Assembly: GCA_038134285.1 (NCBI GenBank)
Contig: JAYPUW010000005.1
Coordinates: 62,001-126,000 of the forward strand
Source of the DNA: UBA3478 sp038134285
Lineage (GTDB): Bacteria > Bacteroidota > Bacteroidia > Flavobacteriales > Flavobacteriaceae
DNA length: 64,000 nt
Direction: 5' to 3'
The stretch's first letter is position 1, and each line of letters begins with the position of its first letter. A model generated the notes under the pieces. That model saw nothing but the letters and a program-made list of their open reading frames with translations, was not told the origin of the DNA and did no database searches. A program made the position numbers and the translations under genes. This document shows, one piece after another, positions 17,679 to 25,478 of the stretch.

Positions 17679-18128
17679 ATGGAACTCGCCATTTTGAACT
17701 TACCTTCGGCTCGATTTAAGGTTAAAAATACCGAAAACCGAACGCTAATCTGGGATATTATCCGAAAAAAATATCTCCCATTAACTTCAGAAGAATGGGT
17801 TCGGCAGCACTATGTGCATTATTTGATCTATCATCGCGGCGTAAGGCCTCAGCGCCTTCTCTTAGAAAAGAAGGTCATGACAGCAATGAAGGCCTCTCGA
17901 TTTGATATTGCAATCGTTAATAGTGACCGTTCTATTTCATTAATTGTTGAGTGTAAGGCTAGCGAAATCGCCATAAATGATGATGCAATAGCTCAGCTCT
18001 TGCGCTATGCCTACGAATTAAAATCTCGATATTTAGCGCTAACCAATGGAATACAACACTATTATTTTGAATGGGATATAGAAAAACTAGAATACCGTCA
18101 AATCAATGCTGCCCCAAGCCTAATATAG
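17679..18128 (+). CDS. PD-(D/E)XK nuclease-like protein, HSDR_N_2 type
   Basis: 149 aa. The core is a restriction-endonuclease-like fold with Asp76 in SRFDIAIV and Glu91-Cys-Lys93 in LIVECKA, i.e. the D...ExK active-site spacing. It resembles the N-terminal domain of type I restriction R subunits, but it is a stand-alone protein next to holA and is not accompanied by methylase or specificity genes, so I do not read it as a restriction system. A conserved housekeeping nuclease or DNA-binding role is likely but unproven. It is 4 nt upstream of the glycosyltransferase gene and probably cotranscribed with it. Confidence 0.75.
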   Translation: MELAILNLPSARFKVKNTENRTLIWDIIRKKYLPLTSEEWVRQHYVHYLIYHRGVRPQRLLLEKKVMTAMKASRFDIAIVNSDRSISLIVECKASEIAINDDAIAQLLRYAYELKSRYLALTNGIQHYYFEWDIEKLEYRQINAAPSLI

Positions 18129-18132
18129 TCTA

Positions 18133-19131
18133 ATGAAAGAAATAGCGGTAATCATATTAAATTTCAACGGAAGAAAGCTGTTACAAGAATTTCTCCCCTC
18201 AGTCATCTCACATTCTACTGAGGCCTCTGTTTATGTTATTGACAACAATTCAGATGATGATTCTGTCGACTTTCTAAAAACGCAATATAAAGACCAATTG
18301 ACAATAATTTCATTATCCAAAAATTACGGATTTGCCGGAGGGTATAATGAGGGTGTCAAGGAGGTTAATGAACCATATTGGTGTTTGCTCAATTCAGATG
18401 TGCGTGTCACTGAAAATTATATTACACGGCCTCTTGAGGTCCTTAAAGTAAATATCGATATCGCTGCTGTACAGCCAAAAATTAAAAGTCATAGGCATCC
18501 TGACTATTTTGAATATGCGGGTGCCGCAGGTGGATTTTTGGATTATTTGGGATACCCCTTTTGTCGCGGAAGACTCTTTCAACGGATTGAGAAAGACAAT
18601 GGACAATACGACGATGAAATTAACGTGTTTTGGACTACAGGAGCATGTATGTTTGTAAAACGTTCAGCCTTTGAAGATGTAGGAGGTTTTGATACCACTT
18701 ATTTTGCGCATCAAGAAGAGATTGATTTGTGCTGGAGGCTTCACCATTTAGGTCTAAAACTTCTTTACACCTCAAAGAGCACTGTCTATCATTTGGGTGG
18801 ATCAACCTTAACCAATCACAATCCCTTTAAAACCTACCTCAATTTCAGAAATTCTCTCTTTACTTTGGTTAAGAATCTTCTTGCTATTGAAATACCTTTT
18901 ATCTTACTGATTAGGCTGGTAATGGACGGAGGCGCCGGAATTGTATTTCTCTTTCAAGGTAAACCCAAACATACCTTTGCTATTTTCAAAGCGCACTTCA
19001 GTTTCTATTTTGCCTTGCCTCGCCTCTTAAAGAAAAGGCGCAATATTCGACCTAAGTTTCGAAGACGCAAACCTTTATCTATTGTCATTCAATACTTTAT
19101 ATTAAATCGCAAAAAGATTTTAAAATACTAG
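18133..19131 (+). CDS. Glycosyltransferase family 2
   Basis: 332 aa. A GT-A fold is evident from VIILNFNGRKLL at the N-terminus, VIDNNSDDDS near 38, NYGFAGGYNEG near 70 and the LLNSDVRV nucleotide-sugar/metal motif near 89. The acceptor region has GACMFVKRSAFEDVGGFD near 172 and FFAHQEEIDLCWR near 196. The C-terminus (about 240-280) has one or two hydrophobic segments and a basic tail. It resembles rhamnosyl- and other cell-surface sugar transferases; donor and acceptor cannot be inferred. It is an operon partner of the preceding nuclease-like gene. There is no surface polysaccharide cluster around it. Confidence 0.88.
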   Translation: MKEIAVIILNFNGRKLLQEFLPSVISHSTEASVYVIDNNSDDDSVDFLKTQYKDQLTIISLSKNYGFAGGYNEGVKEVNEPYWCLLNSDVRVTENYITRPLEVLKVNIDIAAVQPKIKSHRHPDYFEYAGAAGGFLDYLGYPFCRGRLFQRIEKDNGQYDDEINVFWTTGACMFVKRSAFEDVGGFDTTYFAHQEEIDLCWRLHHLGLKLLYTSKSTVYHLGGSTLTNHNPFKTYLNFRNSLFTLVKNLLAIEIPFILLIRLVMDGGAGIVFLFQGKPKHTFAIFKAHFSFYFALPRLLKKRRNIRPKFRRRKPLSIVIQYFILNRKKILKY

Positions 19132-19190
19132 GGGGGTATTCTGTGTTTGGCAAAGTATTTGCTACTTTTAAGGGTGAAAAATATATTCTC

Positions 19191-20054
19191 ATGAAATTAA
19201 AAGTTTTAACTGCTGCAATTGCTGCACTGACCTTAGGGTCCTGTGTTTCGTCAAAACGATTCAATACCGTAAACAAAGATTTAGAAAGTACGAAGGCTGA
19301 ATTGGTTTCCACTAAAAGAACCATGAACGATTATGCTTCTGAAATAGGAAAGTATGAGGCTCAGGTTAAAGCCCTTTCAGAACAGAACAGTTTCTTAAGA
19401 TCAAATAACCAAGATTTGATCAATAACATGGATAATTTCACCACCCTTACCTCTAAAGGTGCTGAAAACCTTGAAAAAACACTCGAGAGTCTTAAAGAGA
19501 AAGAGTTAACCATTAACAAACTACAAAGTGCTATTACTAGAAGAGATTCTGTAAACCTTGCCTTAGTCGCTAGCCTAAAAGGTGCACTCGGAAACTTAAA
19601 CGATCAAGACATTGAGATAAATGTAGAAAAAGGAGTGGTATTCGTTTCAATAGCCGATAAGCTTTTATTCCAAAGTGGAAGTTACAACGTATCAGCTGAA
19701 GCGAAGCGTGTTTTAGGAAAAGTAGCTACTGTAGTCAATGCAAAGCCTGATTTCGAATTTATGGTGGAAGGACACACGGATAATGTTCCTTACAAAACAA
19801 ATGTTGAAATTAAAGACAACTGGGATTTATCGGTAAAACGTTCGACTGCAATTGTTCGCATTTTACAAAACGAGTTTAAGGTAGACCCAAAACGTATGAC
19901 TGCAGCAGGAAGAAGTTATTACGCTCCTCTAGTTGAAAATAATTCAGCTGCGAATCGTGCACGTAACAGAAGAACTAGAATTGTTGTCTTGCCAAAACTT
20001 GATCAGTTCTACTCAATGATTGAAGACGGCATGAAAGATCCTGCTATTCAATAA
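19191..20054 (+). CDS. OmpA-family peptidoglycan-binding lipoprotein
   Basis: 287 aa from ATG 19191. The in-frame start at 19143 would precede a 7/8 -7 element (TACTTTTA, 19163-19170) and put 16 residues before the signal peptide. The signal ends in a lipobox (LGSC). A coiled coil spans about residues 25-125. The OmpA C-terminal domain follows, with VEGHTDNVPY near 197 and the NRARNRRTRIVV motif near 260. It anchors the outer membrane to peptidoglycan. Immediately followed by a strong terminator. Confidence 0.92.
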   Translation: MKLKVLTAAIAALTLGSCVSSKRFNTVNKDLESTKAELVSTKRTMNDYASEIGKYEAQVKALSEQNSFLRSNNQDLINNMDNFTTLTSKGAENLEKTLESLKEKELTINKLQSAITRRDSVNLALVASLKGALGNLNDQDIEINVEKGVVFVSIADKLLFQSGSYNVSAEAKRVLGKVATVVNAKPDFEFMVEGHTDNVPYKTNVEIKDNWDLSVKRSTAIVRILQNEFKVDPKRMTAAGRSYYAPLVENNSAANRARNRRTRIVVLPKLDQFYSMIEDGMKDPAIQ

Positions 20055-20085
20055 GCGAGATTACGTAAGCACTATTAATTAGAAT

Positions 20086-20115
20086 AAAAACCCTCCTAAA
20101 TCGGAGGGTTTTTTT
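20086..20115. terminator. Bidirectional rho-independent terminator between the OmpA gene and uvrD
   Basis: Stem CCCTCC/GGAGGG (extended by A-T pairs) with a 6-nt loop, flanked by A5 on the left and T7 on the right, so it has a T-tail on both strands. It serves the convergent OmpA (+) and uvrD (-) genes; the uvrD stop codon lies in its T-run. Confidence 0.9.
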
Positions 20116-22435
20116 ATGAGAGTATATTAAGCTTTGCAAAACGGAGCAATAATTTTTTCGCCCCACCCGAATTAAATTCTATCTCAGCCTTGCGTTCTGG
20201 CCCCACACCTTCAATAGCTTTCACCACGCCATACCCAAAACGCTCATGATCAACCTTTGAACCCACCATAAGATCATCGTATTGAGACGTTGAGGTTGTT
20301 GTGCTAGAAGGCTGTGATTTTAATTTTCTCAATCTTCTGAGCTGATCCTCTGTTGGTTTTTTGCGCTCCTCCTGCATACTGCCTTTAGGCTTCAAAGTGC
20401 GGAGTTTGCTGTGATCCACTTCTCCAAAAAGTGATGGGTCTACGAATCGACGAACAGCACCACCAAAATCTACAGCATGATTATCAACATATTGGTCGTC
20501 TATCTCTGCGATAAATCTACTGGGTTCGGCATCTATGAGTTTTCCCCAACGGTACCTATTAATAGTGTATGTAAGATAGGCTTGCTGCTCTGCTCTAGTT
20601 ATAGCCACATAAAATAAACGCCTCTCTTCTTCCAATTCAGAACGCGTATTCATACTCATAGCTGAGGGAAACAAATCTTCTTCCATACCAACCACAAAGA
20701 CAGTCTTGAATTCTAACCCTTTTGCAAGGTGGATGGTCATTAACGCCACCCGATCATCATTTTCAGTAGCATTGTCAAGGTCAGTAGCAAGGGCTACATC
20801 TTCTAAGAACTCATGAATAGAACCAGTTGCACCGTCAATCTCCTTTTGTCCTTCTACAAAATCTTGAATACCATTAAGTAATTCTTCAATATTTTCAAGA
20901 CGGGTGATACCTTCTGGCGTACCGTCCTTTTTAAATTCTTGAATAAGCCCTGTTTTTCGGGTAATGTGATCGGCAGTTTCAAAGGCATTGTTATCGCTAC
21001 TGAAAATCTGAAAACTCCTTACCATTATACAGAACTGCTCCAATTTCGAACGAATTGAAGACGCAAATGAAGCCGATTTTAGCTCATTTTGGTCTTCTGC
21101 GAACTCGAAAATAGATTTCCCATAAGCTCTTGCTGCAACGGAAAGTTTTTCAAGTGTGGTTTGTCCGATTCCTCGAGCAGGAAAATTAACTACTCTCATA
21201 AAGGCCTCCTCATCTTTTGGATTCACCACCAAACGTAAATAAGCGAGCACATCCTTTATTTCTTTGCGCTGATAAAACGAAAGTCCTCCAAAAATCCTAT
21301 ACTGAATATCTCTCTTTCTCAGCGCATCCTCAATCGCTCGAGACTGTGAATTAGTGCGATACAGAATGGCGAAATCCCCATATGAACATTGCGTATTCAT
21401 CTTTGTTTCAAAAATGGTACTCGCTACATAACGCCCTTCATCCGCATCTGTAGGGCTTCTGTGCACCACAATTTTATTCCCTAGCTCGTTTGAGGTCCAA
21501 ACGTTTTTCTTAAGTTGATCTCTATTGTTCGCAATCACAGAATTTGCGGCGTTTACAATGGTAGAGGTTGAACGGTAGTTTTGCTCAAGTCTATACACCT
21601 CTACTCCTTCGTAATCGCGCTGAAAATTCAGCATGTTATCGAGATTCGCACCTCTGAAAGAATAAATACTTTGAGCATCATCCCCCACTACACAAATGTT
21701 TTGATAGCGATCTGACAAGGCTCTCACAATTAAATACTGTGAATGATTGGTGTCCTGATACTCGTCAACAAGAATGTATTTGAACCGTTCTTGATACTTC
21801 AAGAGCACCTCAGGAAAACGATTAAGAAGCTCATTCGTGCGAAGCAATAGATCGTCAAAATCCATAGCACCAGCACGAAAACAGCGATCGACATATTCTT
21901 TATATATGTCTCCTATACGCGAGCGTCTGGCAATTGCGTCGGCCTCTTGAAGTTCCGAATTTTGAAAATAAGCCTTCACCGTGATTAGGTTGTTTTTGTA
22001 CGATGAAATACGCTGTTGTATTTGCTTGTACTTATACACATCCTTATCAAGCCCCATTTCTTTAATAATCGAGTTGATAAGGCGTTGTGAATCTTGAGTA
22101 TCGTATATACTAAAGTTACTTATAAAGCCTAAATGATGCCCATCCGACCTCAAAAGCCTGGCAAAAACCGAGTGAAACGTACCCATCCATAGGTTTTTAG
22201 CTTCAGACTCACCCACCAAAGCCCCAATTCTCGCTTTCATTTCACGCGCAGCCTTATTGGTGAATGTTAGGGCTAGAATGGAGAATGAATCAACTCCATT
22301 TTCAATTAAATGAGCAATGCGATATGTGAGCACTCGTGTCTTTCCTGAGCCGGCACCAGCAATAACCATTGAAGGCCCTTCTTTGTGCAAAACAGCATTT
22401 CGTTGGGCCTCATTTAAAGCGTCTAAAAACTTCAT
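20114..22435 (-). CDS. uvrD: UvrD/PcrA-type DNA helicase
   Basis: 773 aa superfamily 1A helicase. Walker A is GAGSGKTRVLTYR near residue 28, motif II is VDEYQDTNHSQY near 222, motif III is VVGDDAQSIYSFRGA near 250, motif IV is LEQNYRSTSTI near 285, and motifs V/VI are MTIHLAKGLEFK near 565 and FYVAITRAE near 608. The C-terminal Tudor-like region (VGSKVDHERFGYGVV) is typical of PcrA/UvrD. It unwinds DNA 3'-5' in nucleotide excision and mismatch repair and removes RNA polymerase at lesions. Monocistronic, ending at the shared terminator. Confidence 0.95.
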   Translation of the reverse strand: MKFLDALNEAQRNAVLHKEGPSMVIAGAGSGKTRVLTYRIAHLIENGVDSFSILALTFTNKAAREMKARIGALVGESEAKNLWMGTFHSVFARLLRSDGHHLGFISNFSIYDTQDSQRLINSIIKEMGLDKDVYKYKQIQQRISSYKNNLITVKAYFQNSELQEADAIARRSRIGDIYKEYVDRCFRAGAMDFDDLLLRTNELLNRFPEVLLKYQERFKYILVDEYQDTNHSQYLIVRALSDRYQNICVVGDDAQSIYSFRGANLDNMLNFQRDYEGVEVYRLEQNYRSTSTIVNAANSVIANNRDQLKKNVWTSNELGNKIVVHRSPTDADEGRYVASTIFETKMNTQCSYGDFAILYRTNSQSRAIEDALRKRDIQYRIFGGLSFYQRKEIKDVLAYLRLVVNPKDEEAFMRVVNFPARGIGQTTLEKLSVAARAYGKSIFEFAEDQNELKSASFASSIRSKLEQFCIMVRSFQIFSSDNNAFETADHITRKTGLIQEFKKDGTPEGITRLENIEELLNGIQDFVEGQKEIDGATGSIHEFLEDVALATDLDNATENDDRVALMTIHLAKGLEFKTVFVVGMEEDLFPSAMSMNTRSELEEERRLFYVAITRAEQQAYLTYTINRYRWGKLIDAEPSRFIAEIDDQYVDNHAVDFGGAVRRFVDPSLFGEVDHSKLRTLKPKGSMQEERKKPTEDQLRRLRKLKSQPSSTTTSTSQYDDLMVGSKVDHERFGYGVVKAIEGVGPERKAEIEFNSGGAKKLLLRFAKLNILS

Positions 22436-22529
22436 ACTCCTTTCTCTTTCGCACAGTTAAATTATTGAATTTACTAAGGTCGTGCCCTTTCTTCTTTATA
22501 TATTTAGTAACAAGTTTTAACATTCTATC

Positions 22530-23819
22530 ATGCGTCTTATTTTAAGAGCTGTTTGCAGTTCAGTTTTTTTCTTCACACTCTCGGTGACATACAGTCAAAA
22601 TCCTTCAGATCAAGAGTTTAATACCATTGAGAAAAAAGTAATTGAATGGCGAAGAGATTTTCACCAACATCCTGAACTCAGTAATAGAGAAGTTGAAACT
22701 GCAAAGAAAATTGCAAAACACCTTAAAGATTTAGGTTTAGAAGTCACAACAGGAGTTGCACACAACGGTGTTGTTGGACTGCTTAAGGGATATCAACCTG
22801 GTCCGGTTATCGCATTACGCGCCGATATCGATGCTCTACCTGTTACTGAAAGAAACGATCTGCCCTTTAAATCAATAGTGAGGTCTCAGTTTTTAGGTGA
22901 AGAAACTGGTGTTATGCATGCCTGCGGACACGATACACACACAGCAATACTAATGGGTGTTGCCGAGATTCTTACGCAGCACAAAGATCAATTAAAAGGT
23001 ACAGTGAAATTCATTTTTCAACCTGCCGAAGAAGGTCCTCCACCGGGAGAAGAAGGGGGCGCACTACTCATGGTCAAAGAAGGCGTTCTTGAAAACCCAA
23101 AAGTAGATGCTGTATTTGGGTTACATATCAATTCAGAAACTCCCGTGGGCACTATACGCTATAAAACCGGAGGCCTCTTGGCTTCTGCACAACGATTTGT
23201 GATTAAGGTTAATGGCAAACAAACACATGGATCTCAACCATGGTCTGGAGTAGACCCTATTTACATCAGTTCGCAAATCATTGATGGTTTACAATCATTA
23301 ATCAGTCGTGAATCAAATCTTCTCAAAGAAGCAGCTGTTATAAGTGTAGGAAAAATTAAATCAGGATTACGATTTAATATCATTCCAGAATCTGCAGAGA
23401 TCATTGGTACCATTCGAACGCTAGACTACGACATGAGAGATCTGATCGAAGAACGGATGCATAATATGGTTCCGCAGATAGCAAAAGCTTTTGGTGGAAC
23501 AGCTGAAGTTGAAATCACGGAAATGACAGATATCACCTATAACAATGCCAATCTTGTGACTCAGATGCTTCCAAGTATAGAAAAGGTATTAGGAAAAGAG
23601 AATGTAAAGCTTACCAAAGCTACTACTGGTGCAGAAGATTTCTCATATTTTGTGCGTGATGTACCAGGCTTCTTTTTCTTTCTAGGCGGAATGACGCCAG
23701 GCAATCAGACGCCTTATCCACACCACACCCCGGATTTTAAAATAGATGAGTCAGGGATGATTTACGGGGTAAAAGTCTTGAGTCAAATGACCTTGGATTA
23801 TTTAAATGCTAAAAATTAA
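22530..23819 (+). CDS. Secreted M20D-family amidohydrolase (IAA-amino acid/hippurate hydrolase-like)
   Basis: 429 aa. The signal peptide (1-23) ends SVTYSQ. Metal ligands of the M20 family are visible: MHACGHDTH (His130, Cys132, His134, Asp135), QPAEEG (Glu167-Glu168), GLHINS near His199 and PHHTPDF near 400. It has the dimerisation-domain insertion GKQTHGSQPWSGVDP. The family cleaves N-acyl amino acids such as hippurate, indoleacetyl-amino acids or N-acetyl-diaminopimelate; the signal peptide suggests a periplasmic N-acyl-amino acid or peptide scavenger. Its stop is followed at once by the ATG of the next gene, so they form an operon. Confidence 0.9.
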   Translation: MRLILRAVCSSVFFFTLSVTYSQNPSDQEFNTIEKKVIEWRRDFHQHPELSNREVETAKKIAKHLKDLGLEVTTGVAHNGVVGLLKGYQPGPVIALRADIDALPVTERNDLPFKSIVRSQFLGEETGVMHACGHDTHTAILMGVAEILTQHKDQLKGTVKFIFQPAEEGPPPGEEGGALLMVKEGVLENPKVDAVFGLHINSETPVGTIRYKTGGLLASAQRFVIKVNGKQTHGSQPWSGVDPIYISSQIIDGLQSLISRESNLLKEAAVISVGKIKSGLRFNIIPESAEIIGTIRTLDYDMRDLIEERMHNMVPQIAKAFGGTAEVEITEMTDITYNNANLVTQMLPSIEKVLGKENVKLTKATTGAEDFSYFVRDVPGFFFFLGGMTPGNQTPYPHHTPDFKIDESGMIYGVKVLSQMTLDYLNAKN

Positions 23820-24542
23820 ATGAGAAAGATTTCATTGTTTATACTCGGTTTACTTTTTATCCCTTTTGTAACTGCACAAAAAAAGGGGGATTTACTAGAG
23901 GATAATCGCGCCCTAAACGCACTTGTAGAGCGTAACGAAGCTACTATTCGAGACCTTCAACAGCAAATATCAAGGCTAGAAGCCATCAACGAAACCTATA
24001 AGTTTGAATCAGACAATTTAAAGACCACTAATAAGGCGCTTATGGAGCGATTGAGCAAATTCGCAAACCAATCGGTTACTAACATTATGAATATTGGTGA
24101 TCAGATTGAAAGCATGCGCTCTTTAGAGAAACAAAATCAATTTTTTAAGAGCGCGCTCATAAGACATGATTCAGTTCTAATCGAAACGTTAAAGAAGCTT
24201 AGACCCTTCGTTTCAAAGGCCAAAGGAATGGTGCTAGAACCAGGAGGAGTTCGTTTTCCTTTTGCTCAAAACGCTCAAATATCATTAGACTCCCTGCATA
24301 CCGACAAGCGGATTCAAAATATTGATTCTGTACTTAATCTTTATCCTTTTTATCAGCTCGAAATCATTTACAACGCTACTAATAGCACGTTTAAAGAGGC
24401 CCTATTTAAAACCTTTACAGAAAATCTGAATCAACCGCTTGAGCGCTTTAGCTTCTCTCGTACACTTGTAGATACCTTGTATCTGAGGCTAACTCCAAAC
24501 CAAACAAATTTCTATAAAGAAGTAAGAGCTATGATACAATAA
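23820..24542 (+). CDS. Secreted coiled-coil protein with a possible degenerate OmpA-like C-domain
   Basis: 240 aa, not recognised as a named family. The signal peptide (1-19, ending FVTAQ) is followed by a long coiled coil (about 25-115, e.g. ATIRDLQQQISRLEAINETY). The compact C-terminal region (125-240) has GGVRFPFAQNAQISLD, then IDSVLNLYPFYQLEII, which resembles the strand-helix-strand start of OmpA domains (compare VATVVNAKPDFEFMVEGHTD in the OmpA protein at 19191), but GHTDN and the arginine-rich motif are absent. The signal, coiled coil and globular order copies that OmpA lipoprotein, without its lipobox. It directly follows the M20 hydrolase (no gap). Function unknown. Confidence 0.7.
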   Translation: MRKISLFILGLLFIPFVTAQKKGDLLEDNRALNALVERNEATIRDLQQQISRLEAINETYKFESDNLKTTNKALMERLSKFANQSVTNIMNIGDQIESMRSLEKQNQFFKSALIRHDSVLIETLKKLRPFVSKAKGMVLEPGGVRFPFAQNAQISLDSLHTDKRIQNIDSVLNLYPFYQLEIIYNATNSTFKEALFKTFTENLNQPLERFSFSRTLVDTLYLRLTPNQTNFYKEVRAMIQ

Positions 24543-24554
24543 CCCTAAGGGTTA
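24540..24554. repeat. 15-bp palindrome spanning two convergent stop codons
   Basis: TAACCCT-A-AGGGTTA contains the TAA of the coiled-coil gene and, on the other strand, the TAG of the patatin gene. There is no T-run; it may act as a weak bidirectional 3' end. Confidence 0.6.
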
Positions 24555-25429
24555 AAGTGTTGCTTTGCTTGCAAGTAACCTCTCTGCCACCAGCGAATCA
24601 TTCTTTTTTGATCGAAAAGTAAAGGGTTCTGAGTGAGCAGTGTTGGGGTATAGATGAAGTTCAACTTCACTCCTTTTGATTTTGCCCGAAGTTCACCCAA
24701 AGAAATATTGTGCTCTTCGATCTGGTCAAGTGAAAAACCAAAAATACTTAGCATTAAGTCAAAGGTGTTAGAAGTAGGCAATCGATGTGTTTGGTTTTTT
24801 TCTTGCCTTAAAACAATGATATCAATCTCTTTTGCTCCGGCTTCGATGGCACGATCAACCGAAACAATACTCCCTAATCCGCCGTCGGCATACTCATAAC
24901 CGTTTTTTGATACCAATGACATAAAAGGAATGTAATTGGCCGATATCCAGACCCAATCTAGAAAGTCTTCGTAACTGAAATCTTTAATCGATTTATATTC
25001 TACTCCATTCTTACTTAGATTGGAAACCGTGACGATTACATCTTTACTACTTTTCTTTACAGATTCAAATTCGAAGGCGGTAATGTGTCTTTCTAAAAAT
25101 GCACGGAGATTCTTACTCTCTCCGAAGGTTTTATTTCCCCGCATAAAACTGCGCAAGACATTAAAGTGATTCATCTCCAGTTGAACAACTCCTTCCTTTT
25201 TTCTAGTGTAAAACGGGTTGAGATTGAAAATCTGAGAGCTATCCACCTCTTTGTATACCGAATGCAATTTCTCTATTTTCCCTAATGCCAGGTGAATAAG
25301 AAGCAAGCTACCTGTTGAAGTACCCACAAACAGATCGTAGTCTCTTTTTTGTTCATCTATAAGATATTGGGCTACTCCTCCGGCAAAAGCTCCTTTACTG
25401 CCGCCCCCAGATATTACTATTGCTCGCAT
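24545..25429 (-). CDS. Patatin-like phospholipase
   Basis: 294 aa. Catalytic elements are complete: oxyanion loop GGGSKG (8-13), nucleophile elbow GTSTG with Ser38, and DGG with Asp182 completing the Ser-Asp dyad. There is no signal peptide, so it should act on cytoplasmic or inner-membrane lipids as an acyl hydrolase. The substrate is unknown. It is convergent with the preceding gene and divergent from recG with only a few bases between, so it lacks an obvious separate promoter region. Confidence 0.88.
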   Translation of the reverse strand: MRAIVISGGGSKGAFAGGVAQYLIDEQKRDYDLFVGTSTGSLLLIHLALGKIEKLHSVYKEVDSSQIFNLNPFYTRKKEGVVQLEMNHFNVLRSFMRGNKTFGESKNLRAFLERHITAFEFESVKKSSKDVIVTVSNLSKNGVEYKSIKDFSYEDFLDWVWISANYIPFMSLVSKNGYEYADGGLGSIVSVDRAIEAGAKEIDIIVLRQEKNQTHRLPTSNTFDLMLSIFGFSLDQIEEHNISLGELRAKSKGVKLNFIYTPTLLTQNPLLFDQKRMIRWWQRGYLQAKQHFNP

Positions 25430-25465
25430 TCAAATGGATTATTTCATTCAACGCTCTAATTTAGA

Positions 25466-25473
25466 TAAGTTTG
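25466..25473 (+). promoter_or_regulatory. -7 promoter element (TAAGTTTG) for recG
   Basis: Exact TAnnTTTG, 5 nt before ATG 25479. If used, the recG mRNA is nearly leaderless and the upstream in-frame ATG 25434 is not the start. Confidence 0.45.
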
Positions 25474-25478
25474 TGCGT

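Noticed and set aside
17679..18128. Restriction-modification remnant
   Set aside because: The HSDR_N-like domain stands alone beside holA with no methylase, specificity subunit or helicase part nearby, so it is not read as a defence system.
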